Shown piece by piece: positions 1 through 10,559 of a DNA stretch of 64,000 nucleotides. Made by a program: the position numbers and the translations under genes. The DNA comes from Vulcanisaeta sp. JCM 16159. GTDB lineage: Archaea; Thermoproteota; Thermoprotei; Thermoproteales; Thermocladiaceae. Where the stretch lies: contig NZ_BBDN01000003.1 of NCBI RefSeq assembly GCF_001316265.1, forward strand, positions 59,339-123,338, in the 5' to 3' direction. The notes below the pieces were generated by a model. The model made no database searches and was not told the DNA's origin. It worked only from the letters and a program-made list of their open reading frames with translations. Each line of letters opens with the position of its first letter. Positions within the stretch are counted from its first letter, which is position 1.

Positions 1-265
1 TTAATAATGTCGAGACGCCCATGACAATGAGGGTCAGCACCGGTGATGTCTTGCTTGAGAATTTATCACCGATTATGCCGAATACGTACGCACCTATGGG
101 TCTCGCAATGAATGCTACAAATATTGTCATGAAGGATAGTAATATGCCTAAATGTAGTGCTGACTTCGTTAGTATTATTGATGCAATGACATTGTAGGCT
201 AGGAAGTTATACCATATAGATACCGTGCTCACCACACTGAATAATGCCACTACCAAATTCCTCAT
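1..265 (-). CDS. MFS transporter, N-terminal part (cut by window edge)
   Basis: The first 88 residues of a major facilitator superfamily permease are visible; the rest lies beyond the left edge. After a short start, two hydrophobic helices are separated by the loop RPIGAYVFGIIGDKFSSK, which matches the RP(I/L)G...GxxGD(R/K) signature between helices 2 and 3 of MFS proteins, in particular metabolite:H+ symporters. The ATG at 263-265 is the best start: the frame stays open upstream without another ATG until a stop near 320. Substrate cannot be inferred. It is transcribed in the same direction as the VKOR-like gene 48 bases upstream, so the two could share a transcript. Confidence 0.75.
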   Translation of the reverse strand, partial: MRNLVVALFSVVSTVSIWYNFLAYNVIASIILTKSALHLGILLSFMTIFVAFIARPIGAYVFGIIGDKFSSKTSPVLTLIVMGVSTLL

Positions 266-312
266 GCGTCTAATCCTAAATCTGGGTTCTTGAATATTAC
301 GGATTAACCCAC

Positions 313-743
313 CTACGGATTAATTATTATCAATAGCGTGGTTAGTAGTAGGATTATGTCCGTGGTTAAGCAATACATACAATAAGCCCTGTAGTTCACC
401 TGTAGGTATATTCCGTAAACACCAATTAGTAAGCCAATCATTGATAGGAGCAATGCAATCATTAGTATGTTCATTATTATTAGGAGACCTATTAAGAATT
501 TAAGAATAGAACAATGGCAGCCCCAACGGCTAGTAATAACCTAATCCTCCTTGGCACTATGAAGTTAAACCTATCACAATGAAAAATGCCGGGTAGGCAT
601 ACATTCACGTACCTGATATTTTCATATGCATAGTAGGTCATTAATCCTGAACCAACCAGTGGTATTACGACGAGTAGTAGTGTCATTGAAACGCCTAAAG
701 AAACACGTATTAAAATTAGGATTGATTTGTGCAAAATATGCAT
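313..743 (-). CDS. VKOR-like membrane thiol oxidoreductase, broken by one frameshift
   Basis: Two reading frames join if one A is added to the run near 505 (TTAAATTC to TTAAAATTC), giving about 143 residues. The protein shows a hydrophobic helix, an external loop with a cysteine pair (CLPGIFHC, C-x6-C), more hydrophobic segments, and a YCMYCL motif (C-x2-C) in the last helix. A loop cysteine pair plus a membrane CxxC in a four-helix bundle is the layout of vitamin K epoxide reductase homologues, which pass electrons from DsbA-like proteins to quinone during disulfide bond formation. The usual serine and tyrosine after the loop cysteines are not clear, so the family call is an inference from layout. 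Confidence 0.6.
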
Positions 744-770
744 TAATCATTTTAAACTAGTGAATGCCCA

Positions 771-1310
771 CTAGGACCTAATTATATAAAGTATGTGAGG
801 TAATTCCTGTAGTATTATTTCAAGTCCTGTCTTAACACCATCCGGCGAGCCGGGTAGGGCCACTATTAACTTACCCCTGGCGACACCGGCTGTGGCCCTC
901 GTCATTATCACGCCAGTACCAATCTTCTGGTAACTAACATGCCTAAACAACTCGCCAAAGCCCTCAAGCTCCTTCTCAAAGAGTGGCCTAAGGGCCTCTA
1001 TCGTCACGTCACTCCTGGCAAGACCTGTACCACCTGTGAGCACTATCACGTCCACGTCATCACGAAGAAGCAATGAGTCGACGAGCGAGCGTATCATGAC
1101 CAGGTCATCCTTAATCAACTCCCTACCAACAACCCTATGCCCAGCCTGCCTAAGCATTGACTCAGCCAAATCCCCTGATTCATCGGTGTATGGCTGACCA
1201 CTCACCTTTGCGTTATAGCGTGATGTGGACACCGTTATCACGAAGAAATTAGCAGTCTTAGGACCAGCCTCCCTATGCATTGTTCTCGGCATGCTCATTG
1301 AAGAAAGCAT
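771..1310 (-). CDS. moaB: Molybdenum cofactor biosynthesis protein MoaB/MogA family
   Basis: A 179-residue protein of the molybdopterin adenylyltransferase fold. The MPT-binding motif LTGGTGLARSD lies at residues 91-101, DESG at 43-46 and the conserved ALPGSPDGVK stretch near the C-terminus. The family activates molybdopterin with AMP before metal insertion by MoeA. The first 18 residues are variable and Met-rich, so the real start may be one of the internal methionines. It sits beside an XdhC-like gene and the subunits of a molybdenum hydroxylase, which fits a cofactor-supply role, and a moeA gene lies at the other end of the window. Confidence 0.9.
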   Translation of the reverse strand: MLSSMSMPRTMHREAGPKTANFFVITVSTSRYNAKVSGQPYTDESGDLAESMLRQAGHRVVGRELIKDDLVMIRSLVDSLLLRDDVDVIVLTGGTGLARSDVTIEALRPLFEKELEGFGELFRHVSYQKIGTGVIMTRATAGVARGKLIVALPGSPDGVKTGLEIILQELPHILYIIRS

Positions 1311-1405
1311 ATCATGATTTAGTATTTAAGGACTTCATCTGGCTTACGCATAATTATTCATTAACCGCGTAAAACACTTATTTAGTCCAGCTAATCAACA
1401 AGTCG

Positions 1406-2210
1406 ATGTCTTCCTGCGAATTCTTCAAGGCCTTAACTAAGGCTGGTTCAGAGAGTGATAGGATGGTTATTGTTAAAATGTTTGTTGGCGATAATGCACT
1501 ATCTGACATAATAGTTAATGGAAAGTCATTACTCGGCATTACGACCAATAAGGAGGTACTGGAACTGGCCGGCAAGGCATTGACTGAGGAGAGGACTGTT
1601 GAGACCGTGGTAAACGACGTTAAGGTGATTTTAGAACCGGTGGAACCAAGGCCTACGGTCATCGTTGTTGGCTCAGGCTTATAGCCAAGGCCCTTGTTGA
1701 TGTTGGTAATGTCATTGGTTATTACGTGGCCGTTGTAGGGAACGGTGACGTAGATAAGGACCGCTTTAGCAATGCGCACTTCATAAGTAATGACCTCAGG
1801 GACCTCAAGAGGCTCGTTGATGAGAATTCCATCATAATAATAGCAAATGAGGGTGGCAAGCCGTATGATACCGAGGCCCTCTACATAGCCCTTAAACACA
1901 ATGCAAAGTTCATAGGCCTACTCGCCAGCCAGAGGAGGGCTGCCGTGATGATTGCGGATATGGTTAGGAGAGGATTAAGCCTTGACTACGTATTAAGTAA
2001 GCTACACTCACCCGTTGGGCTTGACATTGGAGCTAAGACCGCAGGCGAAATAGCCTTAGCATACTCGCCGAGGTTATGATGTTCATGAGAAACGCAAGTG
2101 GTAAACCAATGCGTGATATTAAGGATCCGAGGAAGTTCATAAAGGATGCCCTTGAGGGTAGGATACAGGAGCAATCATGTTCCTGGAGACCCACTGAATT
2201 TAAGTTGTGA
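1406..2210 (+). CDS. XdhC/CoxI family molybdoenzyme maturation factor, two frameshifts
   Basis: Three frames join by adding one A near 1680 (GGCTTATAGCC to GGCTTAATAGCC) and one A near 2056. The N-terminal part is the XdhC/CoxI domain; the second frame begins with a Rossmann-type VVGSGLIAKALVDVG loop; the end carries HSPVGLDIGAKT, the signature of XdhC C-terminal domains (usually SPIGLDIGxxTP). XdhC proteins bind Moco and promote its sulfuration and insertion into xanthine dehydrogenase-type enzymes. A TATA-like CACTTATTTAG lies about 27 bases before the ATG, so the mRNA is probably leaderless. The neighbouring hydroxylase subunits are the obvious client. Confidence 0.8.
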
Positions 2211-2222
2211 ATTTACTTCGAC

Positions 2223-2746
2223 TTACTGCATCGTTTTCAACTCCCTCAACCTCTGGACAGCCAATTTAACGGCCTCGATAATGTTCTGGTAGCCAGTACA
2301 CCTGCATAGGTTTCCCGACAAACCCCTCCTAATCTCCTCCTCGGTTGGGTTGGGGTTCTCACTCAATAGCCAGTAGGTCTCCATTATGAAACCAGGTGTG
2401 CAGTAACCACATTGAAGGGCGTGCTTCTCCCAAAAGGCCTCCTGTATTGGGTGTAGCTTACCATCTTGGCCAAGCCCTCGAGCGTAAGTATCTCAGCGCC
2501 ATCCGCCTGAACCGCAAGTACTTGGCAGGACTTGACACTAACTCCATTCATTAGGATCGTGCACGCACCACAATGCCCAGTATCACAGCCAACATGCACA
2601 CTAGTGAGCCCAAGATCCTCCCTTAGGAAGTGAACGAGTAGTTTCCTTGGCTCCACCTCCCTTTCGTACCAGACACCGTTGACCTTAACCCTAATCCTAA
2701 CCCTCTCCTCAGGCCCAACCTTGAGTGTTGCCGCCATGCCCATCAC
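2223..2746 (-). CDS. Molybdenum hydroxylase small subunit, 2x[2Fe-2S] (CoxS-like), one frameshift
   Basis: About 174 residues once one base is restored near 2464 (AAGATGG to AAGGATGG on the coding strand). The N-terminal plant-type ferredoxin domain carries [10 protein letters not shown]; the C-terminal helical domain carries the second cluster motifs CGYC and, in the restored frame, CRCTGYQN. These are the two [2Fe-2S] clusters that carry electrons from the molybdenum centre to FAD in xanthine dehydrogenase/CODH-family enzymes. The start overlaps the stop of the FAD subunit (TGATG or GTGATG), showing translational coupling. GTG 2746, ATG 2743 and ATG 2737 are all possible starts. Confidence 0.9.
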
Positions 2747-3598
2747 CTCGACAACGCATTCTTAATAGCCCTCCTAGTCATTACCTTAACCATAGCCCTC
2801 TTATACTCGGCTGAGCCCTAATGTCGCTTATCGGGCTTGATTCCCTCATCGCCCTTTCAGCCGCGTCCTCAATAATGTCATCCGTTAATTTACGCCCAAT
2901 CAAGACCTTCTCGGCCTCACGGGCTCTAAAAGGCCTGGGCCCCGCGGCCGTGATTCCAATACCTGCGTCCTCCACTGAACCATCAGGGCTAAGCTTAAGC
3001 ATTACTGCGACACCGACAATCGCGAAGTCACCGGCCTTACGCTCAAGCTTAACATATGAGGACTTAACGGTACCGCTTAACCTAGGTATCACGATCTCGC
3101 CAAGGACCTCGCCCCTACCTAACACCGTAGTGAATGGACCGGTTATGAAGTCCTCAACAGGCACCTCCCTAGTTCCTGAGGGACCAAGCACCTTTACAGA
3201 GGACCTAAGCGCTATTAAAGTTGCGGGCCAGTCAGCCGCTGGGTCTGCATGGGCCAGGGAACCCGCTATTGTGCCTAGGTTCCTGATTTGAGGATCACCA
3301 ATCTGTACCGCAGTCTCAGGAAGTGCTGGGTATATTTTCCAGAGGTCACGATTAACCTCCACCTGGTGGTGCCTAACCAATGCGCCGATGCGTATCTTAT
3401 CATTCTCAATGCTTATATACGATAAGTTAGGTACTCTGTTGATGTCAACCAAGTAGGAGGGCCTAATTAACCTAAGCTTTAGCATGGGCATTAGGCTCTG
3501 CCCTCCTGCAAGTATTTTGGCGTTCTCATCAGCTCAAGGACCTTCACAGCCTCCTCCAATGAGTTAACCCTTATGTAACCAAATTTCGGAGGATACAC
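2743..3598 (-). CDS. Molybdenum hydroxylase FAD-binding subunit (CoxM-like), two frameshifts
   Basis: About 285 residues after repair near 3530 and near 2815. The gene begins at GTG 3598 ([10 protein letters not shown]). In the restored frame the first FAD motif [10 protein letters not shown] follows, then the second FAD motif [17 protein letters not shown], and a C-terminal CO_deh_flav_C domain ending in [12 protein letters not shown]. It accepts electrons from the [2Fe-2S] subunit and passes them to an external acceptor. It lies upstream of and coupled to the small subunit, and is divergent from the large subunit across a roughly 100-base promoter region. Confidence 0.9.
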
Positions 3599-3702
3599 GT
3601 TAGTGCGGTTACGATCATACTAATTAAGCATTACTTCAATATTCAGTTAAAGTACTTAAGGCATAATTACTTATAAAATATTATTTACTTACACGTTAAT
3701 TA

Positions 3703-5894
3703 ATGCCTTACATAGGTGCTCGTATTAAGAGGATCGAAGATCCTAAATTCATCACCGGCAGTGCCAGGTATGTCGATGACATAGCGTATCCAGGTACGCT
3801 TTACATGGCGATACTAAGAAGTGCAGTCCCCCATGCGAGGCTTCTTAGGGTTGATTACGAAGATGCGTTAAAAATTCCAGGGGTTATTGGCGTCATAACG
3901 GGATTAAACATTAATGTTGAGAATAGGCCTAGGAATTTTCCCATGGCTAAGGATGAGATTCTATACGTGGGTCAACCAATAGCTGCCGTGGTTGCGGAGG
4001 ATAGGTATAAGGCCTATGATGCCCTCGATTATATACAGGTTGATTATGAACCATTACCTGCTGTGGTTAACCCAGAGGAGGCCGTTAAGGATGATGTAAA
4101 GGCTGTGGAGGGCATAAGTAATATCGGCTATAGATGGACATATAGGGCTGGAAACCCGGAGGAGGAATTGGGAAAGAGCGATGTCGTTATTGAGGCAAAA
4201 CTCGAAATCGGTAGAGTTTACCCAGCCGCGATGGAGCCCAGGGGATTGCTATCGGTGTACCAGGAGGGAAGGTTGACGGTCTACGCCTCGACGCAGGCGC
4301 CGCATTATATGCGTAAGTTCCTCCTTGATGCATTCAAGAGTTATGTCAGTGATATAAGGGTTGTTCAGGCCGACACCGGTGGTGCCTTTGGCTCGAAGAT
4401 GTTCCCATACCCCGAGGATTACATAGTCACTTACGCAAGCATTATCTACAGAAGGCCCGTTAAGTGGGTAGCCACTAGACGCGAGGATTTATTGAGTACA
4501 TACCATAGCAGGGCTCAGATACATAGGGTTAAGGCTGGGTTTACGAGGAATGGTGAATGGAGGGCACTGATTGATGAATTGATAATAGACTTGGGTGTGG
4601 CAACCCATGGCTATTATCTGGCCGACATAACGTCCACGTTGATAACAGGCCCCTATAAACTCAGGAACGTGCTTGTGGAGGTGTACGGCGTCAAAACAAA
4701 CAAAACACCGCTTGACCAGTATAGGGGGGCTGGTAGGCCTGAGGCTGCCTTTGTTTATGAGAGGATAATGGACATTGCTGCTGATGAGTTAGGAATGGAC
4801 CCATAGAGATAAGGAGGAGGAACCTAGTGACGGAGCTACCCTACACAAACCCATTTAATCATAAGTATGATAGCGGTAACTACCTACACCTACTCAGTAT
4901 TGCTGAGGGTTATTACAGGGATTTTGAGAAGAAGGCCGAGGAATTAAGAAAACAGGGCAGAAGGGCTGGTGTTGGCCTGTCATTTTACATAGAGCAGAAT
5001 AACTTTGGCCCGTGGGAATCCGCATCAGTTAGGGTTAAGTCTGATGGTAAGGTCCTCGTGATAATCGGCGCGGCACCCCATGGCAGGGTGATGCAACTGC
5101 CATAGCGCAGATAGTGGCTGATGAACTCGGTATCGACATAGGCCAGGTGGAGGTTTCATGGGGCGATACCGAACTTATTGGTGAGGGCTTTGGCACGTTT
5201 GGCAGTAGGACACTGACACTGGCCGGTAACGCCGCATTGCTTGCTGCGAGGAAGCTTAAGGATAGGCTTAGGAGGGTTGGCGCCGCGTTGATGGGTGTTA
5301 ATTACGAGGATGTGGTTTATGAAAATGGTGTTGTTAGGGACACTAAAAGCGGTAAGTCATTAAGCATTGAGGATGTGGCGAACACATTAACCACAAGTGT
5401 TGGTGGTACATGGACATACCCAATCGAGCCATCGCTTGAGGAGACGGCCTATTTTGGCTTAAGTGGCTATACATATCCGTATGGCTCTCATGTAGCCTTA
5501 GTTGAGGTTACCGAGGAGGGGTTGGTTAAGGTCCTCGATTACGTGGCTATCGACGATATTGGCATGGTGGTCAACCCAATGCTCGCTGAGGGTCAGGTAA
5601 TTGGTGGAGTCATCCAGGGCTTTGGTGAGGTCGTCCTAGAGGAGGTTAGGTATGATAATGACGGCAATCCACTTACACAAACCTTCAGTGAGTACTGGAT
5701 ACCAACGATAATGGAGTCCTTTAACGTTAAGTGGTATTACCTTGAAGAGGGCAAATCCAATGCGCCACTGCCAACTAAGGCATTGCCGAGGGACCTCTGA
5801 TTGGTGTATTACCGGCATTAACGAGGCTGTGGAGAATGCCGTTGGTAGAAGAATCACGAAGATACCCATAGACCCATCATTATTGGTTAGATAG
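3703..5894 (+). CDS. Molybdenum hydroxylase large subunit (aldehyde oxidoreductase / form II CODH-like), several frameshifts
   Basis: About 730 residues in four or five frame segments; breaks near 4802 (CCCATAGAG, missing A), 5083 (CATGGCAGGG, missing C), 5793 and 5820. It holds the Moco-binding motifs DTGGAFGSK and QYRGAGRPE and the late VNPMLAEGQVIGGVIQG stretch. The YRGAGR loop corresponds to the AYxGAGR of form II (aldehyde/xanthine oxidase-like) enzymes, not the AYxCSFR of true aerobic CO dehydrogenase, so CO oxidation is unlikely; an aldehyde such as glyceraldehyde is a likelier substrate, as in related thermophilic archaea. TATA element CTTATAAAAT at 3670-3680 puts transcription start at the ATG. 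Confidence 0.88.
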
Positions 5895-5943
5895 TGTGTT
5901 ACGGGCTCTACTTTTTATTTAGGGTGATTTAATCCTTAGTACA

Positions 5944-5993
5944 GGGGGCGGATGATGGCGAGCCACCTAGGCGGCTACTCGCCTGACACCCCC
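5944..5993 (+). ncRNA. Stable hairpin with kink-turn-like C/D elements (candidate RNA)
   Basis: Between the ends of two convergent genes lies a GC-rich hairpin unlike its AT-rich surroundings. The outer stem is GGGGG (5944-5948) with CCCCC (5989-5993) and the inner stem is GGCGAG (5957-5962) with CTCGCC (5978-5983). The strands between the stems carry ATGATGG (5952-5958) and CTGA (5983-5986), resembling box C and box D, which form a kink-turn bound by L7Ae. The spacing is too short for a two-guide C/D sRNA and no internal C'/D' boxes are visible. It could be a single-k-turn RNA, a processing signal or a shared 3' end structure. Confidence 0.4.
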
Positions 5994-6022
5994 TTACTAT
6001 TTATTATTTTAAAAGTAAAAAT

Positions 6023-9000
6023 TCACCGACTTTCCTTCATGGCTTCTACGTATATTGCGGGTCTTCCGGGCAGTGAATTCCTAGCCTATTGCTGGGGTCG
6101 TACGCCGGGTTAGTCGCGTCCTGGATAAAAACCTCAGTGCCTATTCTCGATCTGATGTAACTGCTTAATTCCTTGAATACCCTTATTTCCATCTCCCTAC
6201 TAACTATTTTCCTCGGTATTGTACCATCAACGACCTTAGACACCAAGTTAGCCACCCTATCAGCCATGCGCCTATACTCCGGCTTACCCACTATTGCCCT
6301 TATTGCCTCACCCATCGTCTTTCCCTCATTGATAAGTCTAGTGGCCTCATTAACGATTTGGTAATACTCATTTGGCGGACCCACGTATAGATATACCGAC
6401 TTAGGTGTTATCTTCGTAACCCTGAGTATCTCCTGCACGTCCTCCACAGCCCTCTCAATAAGGTCTAGGGCAATGTCCAACTCATCATTTATTAACTCCT
6501 CACTATACTCAGGCCAGGGTTCCAGGGATACGAACGTCTCATTACCCATCCTATGCCAAAGCTCCTCAGCAATGTGAGGCATGACCGGCTGTAACAACTT
6601 AACCCAACGTTCCAGTACGTACCACAGGGCCCACCTAACCTCATCCCTACTCGCATTAATGACACCCGTAATCTCTAAGTACTTCTCAACCGATGAGAGT
6701 AGGTCGAAGAATGTCTTAAGTGTGTACCCCCTAATGTTCTCATTATCCATATCAACCGTTGAATCACGTATTGCCTTATTCACCTTAGAAACTAGCCACT
6801 GCGTAATTAATGATGAACTCCTAACATCAATATTAACTGTTGGTTTGCCCTCCTTGATTATTTCATTTGCAAGGTTCCAGAACCTAACTAACCTACCTGC
6901 GACGCTGGCTACGTCATCCTCCCTCCAATCAAGTGTTGAGTCCAGGTCGGTGGCTGAGGCCAGGTAAAGCCTGGCAAGGTCTGCGCTGTACTTCCTTGGA
7001 ATGTAGGGTAGTGGAAGTACGTTACCCAACGACCTACTCATCTTCATGCCCTCCCTAATCACGTACTCATTGAGCGTTATCGACCTCGGCCAATACTTCT
7101 CTGGAAATATGGCGACGTGGTGGAACACGAAGAAGCTCAGGTGACTACTTATTAGATCAGGACCGCTATGTCTCTCATCCACTGGGTACCAGTAATCAAA
7201 CTCATTTCTTAAATCCTCAATAAGCTCCTTACTGACACCAAATACCTCAGCGACACGGCTTGGATCACCCTCGCCTAAGAACACGTAGTTGAAGAATGCC
7301 ATTATTGCATTGAGGGCGTCCTTATCGTTACCCCTACTATTTATGACCCTCTTGGCGAAATCGCCTAGTTTCTTATCAAGGCCGCTTGACCTTACTTTAT
7401 GGGCGATTGTGTAATATGCCATGTATATCGTTGAGTCACTCAGGGACTCGATTATCCAGTCTGGATCCCAGGGCAGTCTCGTGCCTAACCCCCTCTTCCT
7501 TGCGCACGGTCTCATGGATAACCAATTAAACACGTCCTCAAAGTTCTTCCTGTACTTCTCGGGTATTATCCTCATTGAATTAAGGCACTTGAATGCTTTA
7601 GCCTTCCACTCTGGATTTCCGTAATTTAAGAACCACTGATCCTTAATCACAGCCGCGATGACGGGATTGCCGCTCCTTGTATATACCTTCCTGGGTTCAA
7701 GCTCGTACATTCTACCCCACGCACCCTGCTCACTCAGTGCCTTAATCGTCCTCTCCCTAGCCTCATTGACGCTTAATCCAGGGAATAACGTATTCTCCTT
7801 CATAACACCGTTGTAAAACTCCTCCCTATACACGATCCTCGTAGCCTCGTCAAGCTTCTCCTTATCGCCTTGGTCCTTAACGCCGAGTTTCTCGACCACG
7901 TCCTTGGCCGGATACCTACCGTAGTTGGGTAGCTTAATAATGCTTATAGGCTCTATCGATTCAACAATCTCCTTAATCCCGTACCTACTCAATGCCTCCT
8001 CATCCTTCTTAAGATCTATTAGGGCTACGTAATCGTAGGGTGCGTGGGCAGGTACGCTATAGACAATTCCCGTGCCCGTATTCTCATCGACGAAGCCCGC
8101 GGGTAGCACCGGCACTCTCCTATTAATTAGTGGCGTAATTACGTACTTACCTATCAATTCCTCACCACGTACTGAACCAACGACCTTAACGTCATAGCCC
8201 TGATAACTTAATTTCCAGGCGGCTGCTTCGATATTATCCATCTCTCGCCATTAACCTCGGCAATGACATACTCAATACTTGGGTGAACCCACACATTCGT
8301 GATTCCATATATAGTCTCAGGCCTTAATGTAGCCGCGACCAGGTACTCATTGGAACTCTCCAGCTTAAACTTCACTAGGTTAAACTCGAGTATGTCTATT
8401 GTTATTTCATCCCCACCCTTAATGTCATGCTCACCCACCGCCTGATTCTCATCCGGTGAGTATAGGACTACGTGGCTGCCCTGCGTTATGTAACCGGCTT
8501 CCCTTAACCTGTAGTACTGCCAGATAATGAATGCGTTATAGTCAGGGTCTCCGGTCGTGAATTGTCTCCTAAAGTCCATTGAGTAGCCCATGGACATGAA
8601 GTCCCTAGTGTAGACCGAGGCGAAGAATTGAGCTATGTTCCAGGGGTTAGTGAATGTGCTTAGTACCTCCTTAATCTTGCTTGGGTCGTCTACGTATAGG
8701 CCCACATACCAGGAATACAGCTTTATATCCTCCGGGTCCCCCTTCATTATCCTGTCAGCCACCGACTGTATTGGAGTCCCCGTTATATGCCATGCGATTG
8801 GGAATAGAACATTAAACCCCCTAGCCCTCTTATACCTAGCTATTATGTCGCCTATCGTGAACGTCCTACCATGACCTATGTGCGGCGAACCTGATACGTA
8901 TGGGTAAGGCACCGTGATAAAGTACTTGGGTTTATTAGACCTTGGTTCGGCATCAAAAATGTCTCTCTCGTACCATTCCCTTTGCCACTTTCTCTCAATT

Positions 9001-9062
9001 TCCCTAATTTCCCTTAGAAATTCACCGTATAATTCTTCAACCTTTGACTTAAACGCTTCCAT
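6023..9062 (-). CDS. leuS: Leucyl-tRNA synthetase, two frameshifts
   Basis: About 1013 residues, the usual size of archaeal LeuRS. The class I signature HIGHGR is at residues 61-66 and KMSRSLGNV (KMSKS loop) near residue 675. The CP1 editing domain contains TLRPETIYGITNVWV and the anticodon-binding helical domain follows WPEYSEE. Breaks are near 8225 (inside the editing domain, WIIS/EAAAWKL) and near 6083 (last 20 residues, restored as RPAIYVEAMKESR). The enzyme charges tRNA-Leu; a tRNA-Leu(UAG) gene is present at 52448-52535. The breaks in an essential single-copy enzyme argue for sequence error. Confidence 0.95.
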
Positions 9063-9118
9063 TTCATTTCCTAAGAAAAACCATCGTTTTTAATAATTAC
9101 TATTTCATTTTTAAGTCT

Positions 9119-9565
9119 TTAGTCAGCACCGCTAACCTCGGTATCAAGGAACTTAGTCTCCGCTAATTCAGCAAATCTAGAAATAACCCTCTCCTCACTA
9201 ATTATGTCTCTGATGGAGATAACACCACGTAATTTATCCCCATCCATGACTATTAAATGCCTCACTTTATAATCATTCATTAGTAGGGCAGCTCTATAAA
9301 CACTATCCTTGGGACTTATAGTAACGAGGTTACCCACAGTACCGACATCCGTAACTCTAGCGTTTAAGTCAACGCCATTAGCCAGTGCCTTAATTATGTC
9401 TCTCTCCGAAATAACACCAATGGGTTTTCCTGAACTATTAACGATCACCAGTAGGCCGATGTTTTCCTTACTCATTAAATCAATAGCGTCCTTAACCCTG
9501 GCCTTATCGTTTATTACAACGGGTTCTCTCTTTATTATTTTATCAACAGTAATGTTCATCGACAA
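9119..9565 (-). CDS. Two-CBS-domain protein
   Basis: A 148-residue protein made almost only of a CBS pair. CBS1 spans about residues 10-65 with GVISERDIIKALA, CBS2 about 75-130 with GVISIRDIISEE. The (G-V-I-S-x-R-D-I) pattern in each repeat is the conserved end of a CBS motif, where adenosyl ligands such as AMP, ATP or SAM bind at the cleft between repeats. No catalytic domain is attached, so it is probably a stand-alone energy or nucleotide sensor; such proteins are numerous in Crenarchaeota and their partners are mostly unknown. Confidence 0.88.
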   Translation of the reverse strand: MSMNITVDKIIKREPVVINDKARVKDAIDLMSKENIGLLVIVNSSGKPIGVISERDIIKALANGVDLNARVTDVGTVGNLVTISPKDSVYRAALLMNDYKVRHLIVMDGDKLRGVISIRDIISEERVISRFAELAETKFLDTEVSGAD

Positions 9566-9682
9566 TTAACGCATATAATCATTTATAAACTTTATGCGTT
9601 ATTTATAATGATAAAATAATATGAATAATCGCCAAAAAGATGATAAAATAATTTAAAAAGAGAATACGATCTTTATTAAGTA

Positions 9683-10092
9683 ATGGCGTATTTAACGACC
9701 CAATCCATAATTGGATCATAATCTTCATAATATTAATCATAACAACAATAATAGGGTTTAGAGGTAAGACCGTGATCATTCGCGAGCTGATAAGACACTC
9801 ACGCGTTGGCGATACTTGCATACTCTCCATGGACTTAGACATAGTAGACCCGTTAAGACGAAGGACTACGTTGGAGGGACTCTATGCATACATTACTATG
9901 TACTTCGTTAGGGATGATGGTTCCATGATACAATTCTTTAAGGGTTACGTACCTTCATTGAGCAATACTTGGAGAGTAATGGATTTATCACCAAGCATTA
10001 GGTTGTTTAACCTAGCCATTGGCGGTGATGGTATAGTCGTTACTGATATATTAATACCATATCCATCATCCTTGAATCACCTGGTGGCTTAA
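9683..10092 (+). CDS. Unknown protein with one N-terminal membrane helix
   Basis: A TATA element (ATTTAAAAAG, 9651-9660) places transcription start at ATG 9683. That frame closes after 12 codons, but a single indel near 9700 joins it to an open frame encoding a strongly hydrophobic helix (WIIIFIILIITTIIGF) and a soluble domain that ends at 10092. Without the shift, GTG 9772 would give a 106-residue form lacking the helix. The soluble part has no motif I recognise. The stop is followed two bases later by the next gene, so they form an operon. Confidence 0.5.
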
Positions 10093-10094
10093 TA

Positions 10095-10469
10095 ATGCCA
10101 TTTGATATAAAGACCGGCGAACCCACTGGAATTATCAATTTCCTAAGCATTAGGAGGGCCTTGGCATCAGAGCTCGGTGAGAGACTTGCTCAATCAATGA
10201 GCCTTGCCGAGATTGTAAAGAGGATTAGATTAGACTTATCATTTTACAATGGCGTGAGTCTCACAGAGTATTCAACATCATTATTGAAGTTATTGGCACA
10301 TGTGGGTGTTCAGGTCAATAATGAGGTTAGGATTATTGAGGGTTCCGTTGATGCGAGCCTTAGGAAAAACATTAATTGCCCATACCTCTTTAGTAACGCG
10401 CAATGCCTATGTAAGGCATTTAGGACTACATGGGCTTGGTTTACGATTATTGAGCAATCCTCAGCCTAA
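10095..10469 (+). CDS. Unknown protein, 124 residues
   Basis: Starts two bases after the upstream stop (GGCTTAATAATG), so it is co-transcribed with the membrane-anchored unknown protein. It is predicted helical in the first half. Three cysteines fall in the C-terminal third (NCPYLF...QCLCK). Another frame stays open from 10300 past the end, so the last 60 residues are uncertain if an indel lies in this stretch; I keep the frame that ends before the convergent nuclease gene. No family recognised. Confidence 0.45.
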   Translation: MPFDIKTGEPTGIINFLSIRRALASELGERLAQSMSLAEIVKRIRLDLSFYNGVSLTEYSTSLLKLLAHVGVQVNNEVRIIEGSVDASLRKNINCPYLFSNAQCLCKAFRTTWAWFTIIEQSSA

Positions 10470-10559
10470 CCTACGTACTCATACCCTCCCTACTTATACC
10501 ATTAATAATAGCCCCGATAATATACATAGTATTGACTTTACTGCTCTCGCTACTGAGGA

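Noticed and set aside
1378..1899. Long minus-strand open frame over the XdhC-like gene
   Set aside because: It is antisense to a recognisable gene, has low-complexity Ser/Thr/Leu composition and no family signature.
3703..5894. Programmed frameshifting in the molybdenum hydroxylase large subunit
   Set aside because: Four or more shifts without slippery sites, and similar breaks throughout the window, fit sequence error better.
3703..5894. Calling the large subunit CO dehydrogenase (coxL)
   Set aside because: The active-site loop is YRGAGR, not AYxCSFR.
9603..9842. Minus-strand frame with hydrophobic end
   Set aside because: It is antisense to the membrane-helix segment of the gene at 9683-10092, which explains its hydrophobicity.
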